The position numbers and the translations under genes are program-made. Positions 24,346 through 36,286 of a stretch of 64,000 nt of DNA are shown one piece after another. The notes beneath the pieces were generated by a model. It was not told the DNA's origin. It worked only from the letters and a program-made list of their open reading frames with translations, and ran no database searches. How positions within the stretch are numbered: the first letter of the stretch is position 1; every line of letters begins with the position of its first letter. Source of the stretch: Girardinichthys multiradiatus (Eukaryota > Chordata > Actinopteri > Cyprinodontiformes > Goodeidae); contig NC_061806.1 of the NCBI RefSeq assembly GCF_021462225.1, positions 28,044,144-28,108,143 on the forward strand, written 5' to 3'.

Positions 24346-25001
24346 TCACAAATGCACTCGAGCATGATTAGGAATGAGTGTGACGAAGCGTGCAGGGACA
24401 CACTGCAGCCTGTTTTTATTTGCATTGTTGTCTCTGTGCAGCAGCGTTTCAGATCTGTGTAAGTTTGGGTCTCTCTCTGAGTGTTCAGCTACACAGTGAC
24501 AGCTCTTACAAACACCAGCAGAACTCAGCAGATGAATGAAACTATTTAGGACCTCCGTCTTCCCATATTGGCAGTTTAATTCCACTTTTTCAGCCTTCAT
24601 CATCTGGTCCTGGATGTTTTCTTGCTGCCTACTCATCTCTTGGTCCATGTGTCTGAGCTGGAAGTCAGTGTCGCTCTGCTGAAGCTTTATTCTGACTCTC
24701 TGTTTAACATGCAGCAGATCTGTGGGTTCTTCAGGAGGAGAACTCTGTGTTCTGCTGTTTGAGACAGAACTGATTATTGGAGGTTATTGGACATTGTTTC
24801 ACCTTCACCTGGAATCTCCTCAACAGAACAACACTAATGCTTCAATGAATCATTTTTATGTTTAGTCCTTGTTTGTGATTAGGCTGCAAACACGTCGAAT
24901 TATTTGATTTACAAATAAATAAATAAATTAATCAATTAAATAAAAAAACAAAGACCTTACTTGTCTTGCGACTGCTTCACAACTTGTTCTGGATCTCTCA
25001 T
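24346..25001 (-). CDS. Candidate two-exon reading frame, unknown product
   Basis: On the minus strand an ATG at 25001 opens MRDPEQVVKQSQD. It reaches a good splice donor (exon end 24961, intron GTAAGG). After a 206-bp intron there is a pyrimidine-rich acceptor (GTTCTGTCTCAAACAG) at 24755. The second exon 24754-24346 is open to its stop and joins in the same phase, giving about 149 residues. The second exon is charged and Gln/Glu-rich (VKQRVRIKLQQSDTDFQLRH, then MDQEMSRQQENIQDQMMKAE), which suggests a coiled coil. Its last third is Cys/His-containing and may be non-coding read-through. I do not recognise the protein. Further 5' exons could exist, but a stop lies upstream in the same frame at about 25050. 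The phase match could be chance. Confidence 0.3.
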
Positions 25002-28000
25002 GATGGTTTCATGTTCTTTGTCGTAAAGCTTAAAATGTGATGAATCACATTATACCACCATATTTATAAAGCACTCTTGAAACAACAAGGCAGTTGGCCT
25101 TGGTATTGTAATTTAAAAATGAAGAGTCTGTGCCACTAGTCGGATTTTATTGATGTTCAGAGTTTTACTTAAAGTCTGTGTGCTAAATTAACATTGGTAC
25201 AGACATACAAACAAACACAGGGAAGAGAAGAAATGTAATTTGTATGCAAATGACCTCATTATGACTTGTTTCCTCTTTAATAATTCCTTTAATGAGTGAA
25301 ATCAGCACCGATTTGTTCCTGCTGTGTGAGAAGAGCAGTGGTTCTGTGTAAATCCACAAAGATTTTACTTCAGCTCTGCTGTTGACTCCATGCTGCTCAT
25401 CTGATTACAGCTTGCACAGGTGCACGTTCTGGTCTGAGGTTAGCATGTTGGCTAAATTCAGTGATATTGCATAAACTGGTGCAGTGTACAGTGAAGTTCT
25501 GCATGGGTTGGGCCCAGAACAACCCCCAAGGGAGAGATTTAATTTGACATAAAAATAGAAACCATGAAATGTTCTCATCATGCAGGAGTTTATCTGAAAC
25601 AAGATGGAAACATTTCACTGAATCATAACCAGACCACCAGACTTTATATAACTTTGTGTGTGTGTGTGTGTGTGTGTGCAGGACCTAGCTATTTGTGCAG
25701 GACAAATCGGGTTCTCTACAGGATCTGCAGTAAAGCCTCGGAGATCCAGAACCAACCTGAAAACATTGTTTTACTACTGAACTCTCACAGATGTGATGAT
25801 TTCCTCCCAGCTGATCCAAATAAATCCAGAGTGTGTTTGTTGATGATCTTCATCAGAGTTTCATCTCAGCTCTCATGAAATGCAGTTAAATATTATCTTC
25901 AGTCCTGTTCCAACTATTGATTCTTCCTGTTTCCCGCCCAACAGGAGGCTTATTAAAGTTAGTCAGTTAGTTGGATTCCCATAGAAATGATGATGGAGCA
26001 GATTCTACAGCTTTAGTTTTCAAATCACAAACTTTTAAAGATGATTTCATTTGATAGGTCAGGATTATAAACTCCCTCTGTTTCTTGCTCTGCAGCTGCA
26101 GACCAGATCTGCTGTTTAAAACAGTTTACTCTGCCGTCAATATGGCCTCATTTCTTCTGCATGCAGTTGTAGTCCTAGAGTGTTGTCCTGATGTTGGTAT
26201 TGTATTGCCATCTGTCCCATATTTGTTTAGTCTGACAGCATGAAGTATTTGCTTTGTTTCTATGCAACAGGAGCATTTGCAGTGCTGAAGAAGCTTGGTG
26301 CCGTTTGCGGGAGAAATGATTCCAGCAACGCGCTGACTGCCCTCCCTGCAGACCACGTCTTTATTTCCTTACATGAAGCTGAGAGAGTCGAGCAGTCGAT
26401 CACAAACTTAGCTCTGATTCTCTTATTGTCGTTCAGTCACTTCTCATTTCCAGTCCCTCCCACTCCCTCTGTCATCTGTCTGTTAGAGCTGTGGAGAAGT
26501 GATGGATTGACTGAGCTTCTGTCTCTGTGGGAAATGAGCCTGTTAATGTGGCAAACTGAGCTTGTTCCATATTCATCTGAAAGCCAGCGATCACTCTCCT
26601 GCTCTACAGGCCGCCGTGTGCACGGAGGCGCATCTGCTCTCTTTCCAAAAGTCAAACAGAGTGTAAAATGAATGGCGGATAAAAATCCATTTCCTGTCTC
26701 TTTCAGGTCTTCATCAGTACATCTCCCTGCTTTTCACTCCTCCTCTTCCTCTCCATTTTCCAGTTCACCTGGTGTCACGCTCACGCAGTCATTACCTGCA
26801 GCCATTATTGTCCTTTCTCCTTTTCTCTTCCAGTCAGCGGATCCTTCACTCTTCTTATTGCCTCTCTGAGTGTCATCCCAGCAGTCATGAAAAGGTTTCA
26901 GACACTGAGGGATGCCCGCCTGCCGCCAGATTAAGATATAAAGTCAGTCAGACAAAGTGAGCCGATCCAGGACCAGAACCTCTGCCTATGTGGCCAGATC
27001 ACTGGGCAGCAGCCGCTGAATGGAAACAAAACAGCTCTGCTATCATGAAGGTAAGTAGCTGCACAAATGAGTTTTATTGCTCAGAGCACAGCTGGGAACA
27101 TCTCATTTCACAATAAAATTCAGAGCAGCCCTTACATCTGAGAACTGAGGAATAAATCAGCCCGTCTTCCCAAAAACATCCCACCAAACCAAACACCTGA
27201 AGCCCCTCTTAGTCTTTCAGTGCAGGAGACACATCTGAAGGTGTTGGAGACAGATCAGGTCTGCAGGCAGGCAGGTCAGTCCAGCAGCTGTACCCTCCTC
27301 TTCCTCAGTCAGCCTTTGTTGGAAAATGCATGGACGGCCCTGGAGAAAATGTGGTCCTCAAGACAGATCAATGTTGCTCTCTGGTGGACTTTAAAGGTCA
27401 GTGATTCAGCAGCATCATTAACCTCTAACAAACAAGGGAAGGAGAGGTGGTGCCACAGTGAATGAAATGAAGAACTGAAGAGGTGTGGGCATTATGAAGA
27501 GCTACAGGTCCAGGTCACACAGCAGTGACGTGAACTCTAACTTCCCCTCACAGCTCGGACCTCCCACCTATGTATCACCAAGACGTTCTGTACAGTATCT
27601 CTGTTCTGTGATGTTGCTGATCAGACTCAGAGGTGATCAATGTGAAGGTGCCAATCATCTCAAAATCAACCTGAAACTGTGCTCCAGACTTAACCACAGG
27701 ATCCGATAATTACTGCTGTAGTAATATATGCAGACATTGATCCAATGGTCCTCTCTGTCCCTCCTTCAGACTCTCCTCTGTGTATGTCAGTATGAAAGGC
27801 TATTACTCAATTCTAATTTCATCTAAGATCCGTTTCTCACCATCGATCTCCTCACACCCAACGAGGCGCAGAGTGACATTGAGAAGGAGACTGAAATGGA
27901 GATGGACATGGATTTAGAGAAAAGAATGAAACCCTGAGATGAAAAGATTGGAGACAGACGGTAGAAATAAGAGCAATAGACACAGAGAGGAGACGATGGC

Positions 28001-28957
28001 TGCAGTGTTGGATCAGCTGAAGCTCTGGTGAAGAGTTAGTGCTAGTTTCTCCTCAGTCTGGAAAAAGAAGCTGAATTATGCAAACATTTCACAGGTTGTT
28101 GTGCCCGCAGGTTAGGCTTTGTGCACAGATTCTAGCCTGAGGAACAGTCTTGAAGTCTGAATGCCGGGTTAAGATGGAGGTGCTTGCTAACATGTTTGGC
28201 TTTTGCATTTTTTGGAAATGATCATGAGAGACAGAAAGAAGCCTGGAAGCAGTTTTTAGCTGTGAAGCCACATAAAAACACATATTCCACATCATACACT
28301 GGGAATAAGACCCAGCATTGTGTTTTCAAGCTGAGGATGTTCTGTATATAAGATCTGTGGCAGAGCTAAGAAGGAAAAACTTCCCCAGTCCCTTTTATTC
28401 ATCCTGAACAGTCTTCATCAGAGCCTGCATGTATTTCATGTTTTATATCTGAGCTCTAACCAGAGGTCCTCCTTACCGGAACCAGCTCATAGTGCTCTGC
28501 TGGGAACATTCAGACCAATCTTTAATATAATCTCCACTGTCTCATTTCTATCTGTTTACTGCTCTCCTGGTTTCTGTTGGTACATAAAGCTTCAGGATCT
28601 TAAAGCAGACCAGCTCACAGAGATGCTGCTCTCATTCACATCATTTCTGGGTTTGGTGTCGGAAAGAAAACACGTCTTTTAGAACCCGGTGACGTTGGGG
28701 CTTATCTTTATGACCATCAGCTGACATGACTGCATTCACCTAACCTACGTTTCTTACCTTGGCTCTAGTGACGTGCTCAGAGAGAAAAGCTCAAAACGTC
28801 TTGATGATTTTCCTCCTTTCTGTTGGCTGTAGGATCAGATTATGACCCAAAAGCTGCAGTGTTTTGACAGGTAGAGCATTCAGACCCAGTTATACAAAAC
28901 AACAAAGTTATAGAACTTGGTTTGTTTGTTTTATTAGCAACTGGTTTTATTAGCAAC
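25002..28957. other. Non-coding DNA with one TG tract, no gene seen
   Basis: I find no supported exon or mobile element, only a TG microsatellite (25654-25678). The 143-codon frame at 26240 has no recognisable domain. An ATGAAG directly before a perfect donor (GTAAGTAG) at 27046 is noted, but it has no other support. Confidence 0.4.
25654..25678. repeat. (TG)n microsatellite
   Basis: A pure TG run of about 12 units. Confidence 0.92.
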
Positions 28958-29483
28958 TGTTATGATTTGGGGTTGTTTGGTTTCTGGGTTTTTGTTGGTC
29001 TTATTCACAGTTCAAGTTTTGAATCATGTTTCTGTTTGTTTTCCTGGTCATGCTTTTGTTTTGTCGTCTTGTTCATGTTTTGTCAAGTTTGGTTTTCGGA
29101 TCTGGTTATGCTTTTGCTTCATGTTTTTCTAGTTTGTGTTCTAGAGTCTCTGTTTTGCTCCAGTCACGTTTTGTTCTGTTTATTAAGTTTATTTGGTTCA
29201 CCTGCTCCAAGTTAATCTGTCTCCTTGCTCCACCTGGTTTTCACTCCATATATACACACCTGTTCAGTTAGTCTTTGTGGAAACATTTTTCTCAAGCTCA
29301 TGTCTTGTTCTCTAACAAAGTCTTGTTTTTTTTTTTATCATGCCATGCCTGTCTTGCCTGCCCGTTTGTTTTGTTCCTGCCTCCTGTTGAGAGTGAGTTT
29401 TTGTTATTAAACCTTTTCTTCACTTACCATCACGCTGCCTGCTCGTCTGCATTCTGGGGTCCTATATCTTGCAAACCATAACA
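28958..29483 (+). mobile_element. Probable solo LTR, Ty3/Gypsy-like
   Basis: A 526-bp unit starting TGTTATGATTTGG and ending CAAACCATAACA, which are inverted TG...CA ends. The flanks GCAAC (28953-28957) and GCGAC (29484-29488) look like a 5-bp target duplication with one mutation. Inside are a T-rich body, a possible TATA-like ATATATACA near 29249, a TATTAAACC polyadenylation-like block near 29405, and a final CTGCCTGCTCGTCTGCATTCTGGGGTCC segment given here only in part as familiar from fish Gypsy LTRs. No coding region adjoins it. The alternative is a non-autonomous DNA element with an 8-bp duplication (AGCAACTG/AGCGACTG). Confidence 0.6.
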
Positions 29484-30360
29484 GCGACTGGTTTTTGAGC
29501 TTATTTTGATGCTTGGTTCCCACATGGATCCAGATGTAACAGCCCAGCAGCTCGGGTCTCACGCAGCAGACAACCAGATAACGTATCTTGAGTCCAAATC
29601 CAGCAGCTCTTCTCTGTGGGATGGAGCTGAAATTTATCCAGGAAGTTTTTTAGCTGCAGCATCAGCTCACTCTTTCTTATTAAATGTTTGTTAGTGATCA
29701 GTCCTTCTATTCAAAACCATATGATGAAACACAACCACCAGAACCTTCTCTACTGACTGAAACCAATAAGAAACATTCCTGGAAGTCTGACTGTGGAAGT
29801 CTGGGCCTTTGGAGAGGTGATGGTACAAAAATTATCCGTTTCATTTTTTAGATCCAGCAGCACAATCAGAACCCGAGGATAGAACCAGAAAACAGGCCTA
29901 TGAGGCAGGTGTGGATCTACTGGTGTCAGTTTGCATTCAGGCAAATCGAGTGGACCAGAATCACAGTGGTGACGTTCTCTGCCAACTTCCTGTGCAGCAG
30001 GTTCTGTTTGGATTCCTCTGTCACTCCTGCATTTCCATGATTTTGGCAGAAAGCTGGAACAGAGTGACTCCGTGTCCTCTGGCAGAACTTCCTGCTGTCG
30101 TTTTTTAGAATGAAGGGCAGAAATAACAAAAACCTTAAAAGATGAGGAGAAATCATTTAAAATCAGAGGTGTTGTATTCTGCACCAGAAAGGTTTTATTC
30201 TCCTATTCCAGACAGAAAGAAGTTTAATTTATCTTTTTTTTCTTATTTGATCAATTTCATTTAATATGATTCTTGTGTCTCACTGTGTAACACATTCCAG
30301 AAAAACTGAAGCTGTTCTCACTCAGAAAACTTTCAAGATTAATTTGGTTTTAGCAACAGG
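29484..30360. other. Non-coding DNA, no gene seen
   Basis: The 144-codon minus-strand frame at 30184-29750 has no motif that I recognise and no clear splice context, so I leave it uncalled. Confidence 0.4.
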
Positions 30361-33080
30361 ATTTCTAGCAGAGTCCAGCAGAGCCCAAATAGTTTCTAGC
30401 TGGGTCCAGCAGGGTCTAAGCAGGATTCCAGCCGGATTCCAGCAGGGTCCAGCCGGATTCCAGCAGGGTCCAAGCAGGATTCCAGCAGAGTCCATATAGT
30501 TTCCAGCCGGGTCCAGCCGGATTCCAGCAGGGTCTAAGCAGGATTCCAGCCGGATTCCAGCAGGGTCCAGCAGGGTCCAGCAGGGTCCAGTAGGGCCTAA
30601 GCAGGATTCCAGCAGGGTCCAGCAGGGTCCAGCAGGATTCCAGCAGGGTCCAGCAGGGTCCAGCAGGATTCCAGCAGGGTCTAAGCAGGATTCCAGCAGG
30701 GTCCAGCAGGGTCCAGCAGGGTCCAGCAGGGTCCAAGCAGGATTCCAGCAGGGTCCAGCTGGGTCTAAGCAGGATTCCAGCAGGGTCCAGCAGGGTCTAA
30801 GCAGGATTCCAGCAGGGTCCAGCAGGGTCCAGCAGGATTCCAGCAGGGTCCAGCAGAGTCTAAGCAGGATTCCAGCAGGGTCCAGCAGGGTCTAAGCAGG
30901 AGTCCAGCAGGGTCCAGCAGGGTCTAAGCAGGATTCCAGCAGGGTCCAGCAGGGTCTAAGCAGGAGTCCAGAAGGGTCCAGCAGGATTCCAGCAGGGTCT
31001 AAGCAGGATTCCAGCAGGATTCCAAGCAGGGTCTAAGCAGGATTCCAGCAGGGTCCAGCAGGGTCTTAGCAGGATTCCAAGCAGGGTCTAAGCAGGATTC
31101 CAGAAGGGTCTAAGCAGGATTCCAGCAGGATTCCAGCAGGATTCCAAGCAGGGTCTAAGCAGGATTCCAGCAGGGTCTAAGCAGGATTCCAGCAGGATTC
31201 CAAGCAGGGTCTAAGCAGGATTCCAGCAGGGTCCAGCAGGGTCTAAGCAGGATTCCAGCAGGATTCCAGCAGGGTCTAAGCAGGATTCCAGCAGGGTCTA
31301 AGCAGGATTCCAGCAGGATTCCAAGCAGGGTCTAAGCAGGATTCCAGCAGGGTCCAGCAGGGTCTAAGCAGGATTCCAGCAGGATTCCAGCAGGGTCCAG
31401 CAGGAGTCCAGCAGGGTCCAGCAGGGTCTAAGCAGGATTCCAGCAGGGTCCAGCAGGGTCTAAGCAGGAGTCCAGAAGGGTCCAGCAGGATTCCAGCAGG
31501 GTCTAAGCAGGATTCCAGCAGGGTCTAAGCAGGATTCCAGCAGGATTCCAAGCAGGGTCTAAGCAGGATTCCAGCAGGGTCCAGCAGGGTCTAAGCAGGA
31601 GTCCAGAAGGGTCCAGCAGGATTCCAGCAGGGTCTAAGCAGGATTCCAGCAGGGTCTAAGCAGGATTCCAGCAGGATTCCAAGCAGGGTCTAAGCAGGAT
31701 TCCAGCAGGGTCCAGCAGGGTCCAGCAGGGTCTAAGCAGGATTCCAGCAGGGTCCAGCAGGGTCTAAGCAGGAGTCCAGCAGGGTCCAGCAGAGTCCAGC
31801 AGGGTCTAAGCAGGATTCCAGAAGGGTCCAGCAGGGTCTAAGCAGGAGTCCAGCAGGATTCCAGCAGGGTCCAGCAGGAGTCCAGCAGGGTCCAGCAGGG
31901 TCTAAGCAGGATTCTAACAGGGTCCAGCAGGGTCCAGCAGGGTCTAAGCAGGATTCCAGCAGGATCCAGCAGGGTCCAGCAGGGTCCAGCTGGGTCCAGC
32001 AGGGTCCAGCAGGGTCTAAGCAGGATTCCAGCAGGGTCCAGCAGGGTCTCAGCAGGATTCCAGCAGGGTCCAGCAGGGTCTAAGCAGGATTCCAGCAGGA
32101 TCCAGCAGGGTCCAGCAGGGTCCAGCTGGGTCTAAGCAGGATTCCAGCAGGGTCCAAGCAGGATTCCAGCAGGGTCTAAGCAGGATTCCAGCAGGGTCCA
32201 AGCAGGATTCCAGCAGGGTCTAAGCAGGATTCCAGCAGGGTCCAGCAGGGTCCAGCAGGGTCTAAGCAGGATTCCAGCAGGGTCCAGCAGGGTCCAGCAG
32301 GGTCCAGCAGGGTCCAAGCAGGATTCCAGCAGGGTCCAGCAGGGTCCAGCAGGGTCTAAGCAGGATTCCAGCAGGGTCCAGCAGGGTCTCAGCAGGATTC
32401 CAGCAGGGTCCAGCAGGGTCCAGCAGGGTCTAAGCAGGATTCCAGCAGGGTCCAGCAGGGTCCAGCAGGGTCTAAGCAGGATTCCAGCAGGGTCCAGCAG
32501 GGTCTAAGCAGGATTCCAGCAGGGTCCAGCAGGGTCTAAGCAGGATTCCAGCAGGGTCCAGCAGGGTCTCAGCAGGATTCCAGCAGGGTCCAGCAGGGTC
32601 TAAGCAGGAGTCCAGAAGGGTCCAGCAGGATTCCAGCAGGGTCTAAGCAGGATTCCAGCAGGGTCTAAGCAGGATTCCAGCAGGGTCCAGCAGGGTCCAG
32701 CAGGGTCTAAGCAGGATTCCAGAAGGGTCCAGCAGGGTCTAAGCAGGAGTCCAGCAGGATTCCAGCAGGGTCCAGCAGGAGTCCAGCAGGGTCCAGCAGG
32801 GTCTAAGCAGGATTCTAACAGGGTCCAGCAGGGTCCAGCAGGGTCTAAGCAGGATTCCAGCAGGATCCAGCAGGGTCCAGCAGGGTCCAGCTGGGTCCAG
32901 CAGGGTCCAGCAGGGTCTAAGCAGGATTCCAGCAGGGTCCAGTAGGGTCTAAGCAGGATTCCAGCAGGGTCCAGCAGGGTCTAAGCAGGATTCCAGCAGG
33001 GTCCAGTAGGGTCCAGCAGGGTCTAAGCAGGATTCCAGCAGGGTCCAGCAGGGTCCAGCAGGGTCCAGCAGGGTCCAGCA
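30361..33080. repeat. 2.7-kb minisatellite of 10-11-bp words with higher-order structure
   Basis: A continuous array built from three related words: GGGTCCAGCA (10 bp), GGATTCCAGCA (11 bp) and GGGTCTAAGCA (11 bp), plus variants such as GGAGTCCAGCA and GGGTCCAGAA. The words are arranged in recurring longer units. The left edge (30361-30600) is more divergent (CAGCCGG, CATATAGTTTCC), and homogenisation increases to the right. On the minus strand the 10-bp word gives long open frames of the DPAGPCWTLL type; these are repeat artefacts with no start context or codon bias and should not be annotated as proteins. Confidence 0.97.
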
Positions 33081-33124
33081 GTAGATTAGGTGACTACAGG
33101 TCTTTAGTAACCTCTGGAAAAAAA

Positions 33125-33535
33125 TCTGTCAGGCAGCTACAGCTCTTTCAAAATGCTGCAGCCTGAGTCCTGTCTAACACTAGGGAAATGGATCACATCA
33201 GAACCTGTTCTTAAATTACTGAACTTGCTCCCTGTTGGTCAAAGAATAGATTTTAAAATTATGCTTTTTATAAAGCACCAAATGGTCTTGGACCAATATA
33301 GATTTCTGAGTTGCTGGTCCAGTATGAACCATGTACACCCATTATATAATCAGAGACCTGCTTACTCAGTGTTCCCAGGACCAGAACCAAACAAAGTGAG
33401 ACATCATTAATTTCTATGCTACTCAGCTCTGGAACAAACTGCTTGAAAATCAAAGATGTGCAGAAACTGTTAGTTCATTTAAATGAGGAGTGAAAACATT
33501 CCTCACAGCAGCTTTGGATAAAACGATCTGACTAA
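33125..33535 (+). pseudogene. L2/CR1-like LINE, RT C-terminal fragment
   Basis: Starting 45 bp after the minisatellite, the plus strand reads as a decayed reverse transcriptase tail. Readable pieces are QLQLFQNAAA, then LAPCWSKNRF in broken frame, LLVQYEPC, LLSVPRTRTK, and LLSSGTNCL, corresponding to the NAARVL, LPV..RI.FK and LWN.LP blocks of the family. Several stops and frameshifts are present. It is from a different and older copy than the LINE at 17-23 kb. Confidence 0.75.
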
Positions 33536-35989
33536 TAGACTGTTCGGCTGTTTGAAGCACGAGACTGCAGACTAGATTGGGATTTAAATTTAAAACGAAA
33601 CTTTCAAAAACTTCAGTAAATGTACTATTTGGCCTTTAACACTTGTTTCTTCTATTGAACTTTTCATTGTTTGACATATACGTTTTTTTTACAAAATCTG
33701 AAAGTTTCCTTTGATATCCTGTCCGCTTGTCGTTGCCTTCTTCTTGAACGATGCAGATCTGAATGATGAAAAAGTGATGAGCTGTATTCTCACAGCTTCT
33801 TTGTACTGTTCCATCACAGGCTGTTAGCACATGTTCCAGTCTCTGTCACTATGCATCGACAGGTCCATATATCAGTCACTGATTATGACCCTTGGCCAGC
33901 AGGGTTCTGGGAAGTCCTTCTGAAGGTGGTTATTAGAGAAGAAAGCAGACGTTTTGTCCAGCCCTCTGAAAGCTATTAGGACTTAAAGATGAGGCCATAA
34001 ACCAGCTCGATTACTGGACGTCCCCTTTCTGTCCGTCAGTCGGGTGGTCCATCTCGCTGGTGAGAGCAGAACTGCCACAGGGCTCCACAATTACAGAGTT
34101 ATTATCTGAGTGAGCCTGGAATTAGTTTCATCCCAATGGAAATGTCCCTATAAGTGATTTTCCACAGCAGCACTGATGTGCATGGCTGGTTTTGGGGAGA
34201 GATGGGGGGGCTGGGGGTTGGGGGGGGGGTCAGCGGGATACAAGCCTCCAGGGTACATCCTCAGCCATAATTATTTTTTAAGTCTGACTCATCCTGCTGA
34301 AATACTTTGAAATTAATATTTTTGTCTCTTCACTTCCACGAGGGAAAATCTTTCAGGGTGATTTGATTCTTATTTTACTTTCTGCCACCTTCATTTGACA
34401 CTTCCACATCATCCAGTGAGGATTTCATGCAGCACCGATGTAGGCAGCAAACTGAAAAGCTTTCTCTGAATCAATGAATGAAAAATCTTTACATCTGACT
34501 GACATTACATCACTTTGGTTTTCAAACTCTGGGGAAATTCATATTTCTGCAATGGATTTTATATCTGCTGCCGCTGTTAGATCCCATGCAAATGTTTCTG
34601 CCACAGTGAAAAGAAAGTACACCCTCTTTCTGAAATTATTCCAGTTCATTCACTGAGCCACATTGTCATTACTAATGAAACTAAGAAGAATCCGCAACAG
34701 AAAATCGTTGACAGCTGCCAGTCTTCCCAGGAGTGTACGTCCCAGCAGACTCAGCCCAAGGTCAGAGCGTGAAGCTCAAAGAAATCCATCCATCTCAGAA
34801 TTTATAGGCCTCCTCCAACCCTCCTCCACAGTGGTGAAGGGATGATGATCCACTGTTTGCCAGGTGTGGCTGCAGGCACCAGCTCAGGTTTCACTCATAT
34901 GCTGACTTTCTTTCAATTTCTCAGCTCAGGAGCTCTTCTGACACTTTCTCTAGAAATGAAACTGCAGATGAAACGTGAGAACATATCAGTTGTTGTTAGA
35001 CACCACCACATTCACATGTGTACCTGCTATAATATGGATGATTTTACCAGACCCAGCCTTAATCTTTACAACATCCAAGCTGCAGGAGGGTTGCAGACAG
35101 CTATGTTCTGATGTCAAAGACCAACGCAGACAAACGCAACATTACACGGTAAAACCTGGCAGCATCCTTGAGATAACCCTTGTTTCTCTTAAACTCCACT
35201 TGTTATGAGTTTTTCTCACAGAGCCCACATTTATCTGTTTGATGTTTAACTCACACTTCTAAATTGTTCACAAGAGTTGAGAACATGCACATCTGAACAT
35301 TGACTTTGGAGCTTCAAGAATGGGGAGGAATCCCAATGAATGTCCAGAAGACTCTGCAGCGACATTCTCTCGTTCTTTCAGAAGTAATATTTTTTATTGC
35401 TGGACCAATAAAGAATGTTTCAGGATCTCAGTGCTCATGCGAAAGAGTGAAATAAACTCTCGCTGTGAACGTGGTTTAATATAAAATCTTCTTTCAGTCA
35501 AACCCAGTATAAACTTTGTGATGATGACAGAATATATAGTGAACATGGATGTGACATGCAGGCATGTTGTACTGCATGTGAACATGCCATGTGTAATAAT
35601 AGATACATGCCTGTGTGAGTGGCTCTAGTTCCATCTGTTTCCTGTAAGTGAAGCAGGGAATGAGGAGAGCAGCCAGTGATATGTGCACAGATGGTCTGTT
35701 CTTTCTGATAGCGCTGCAGCAGTCAGCACAGTGAACGTGTGAATTAAAAAATCCCAGCTGAATTATAATAAACTCACAGTTGAACTTGGCAGATTCTCGA
35801 CTGCGATCTGTGCAGACTGAGTGGGAATGAGAACAAAGAGACGGCAATCTGAAACAGCGTGTGGGAGGAAGTGAGTTTTTCTGTCGGCCAACAACAACGA
35901 AGCAGAAAACAGGCAGAGTCAGAGACAATGATAGCGCTGCAAAGAGGGCTGCATCAGTTAAAGAGGGCAGCAAAGGAGAATGAAGGGAG
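33536..35989. other. Non-coding DNA, no gene seen
   Basis: Unique sequence with one strong G-rich cluster (34204-34229). No recognisable exons; the 159-codon frame at 35973 has no family features. Confidence 0.4.
34204..34229 (+). other. G-quadruplex-prone G-run cluster
   Basis: Three G-runs of 7, 5 and 10 bases are separated by CT and TT. The longest run can supply two G-tracts, so the stretch meets the usual four-tract requirement for an intramolecular quadruplex. Confidence 0.7.
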
Positions 35990-36286
35990 GATGATTATAA
36001 ACCTGAGGGCAGGACAGAGAGGATAAGATGGAGCAACAGATCAGGGCTAACAGGAATCTGTGATCTCACCAGGCGGCCATCAGAGCAAACCTGATTACCA
36101 GGAGACAGAGGACCCAGAGGAGAAATCTCCAGGTCCACACACACAACAGACTTATAGAAGATATGCAGCATCTTGCTGTAAACACCAAAGGTCTTAAGCT
36201 TCCTCAAGAAGTACAGTCTGCTCAGTCCCTTTGTGTAGACAGCTTCACTGTTACATCTCCACTTTAGTCTGTTGTCCAGGTGAACA
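35990..36286 (-). pseudogene. Rex1-like LINE RT, C-terminal part
   Basis: The minus strand reads into a conserved tail block: an approximate VYTKGLSRLYFLRKLKTFGV, then LHIFYKSVV, then a decayed tail ending SVLPSGL near 35995. This is the expected end of the reverse transcriptase in Rex1-type LINEs. It continues the fragment at 36657-37210; a SINE separates the two. The 3' end of the LINE is missing. Confidence 0.7.
36275..36286. repeat. Target-site duplication of the SINE (left copy)
   Basis: TCCAGGTGAACA, identical to 36645-36656. Confidence 0.93.

Noticed and set aside
27004..27054. ATGAAG followed by a perfect splice donor
   Set aside because: A single start codon and donor are too little to call an exon without transcripts or a downstream partner.
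29750..30184. 144-codon minus-strand frame
   Set aside because: No recognisable family, mixed composition, and no supporting splice signals were found.
30416..32317. Long minus-strand frames with DPAGPCWTLL-type repeated peptides
   Set aside because: They are direct translations of the 10-bp minisatellite word, appear in several phases, and have no start context or homology.
30361..33080. CRISPR-like array
   Set aside because: Units are contiguous 10-11-bp words without unique spacers; this is a eukaryotic minisatellite.
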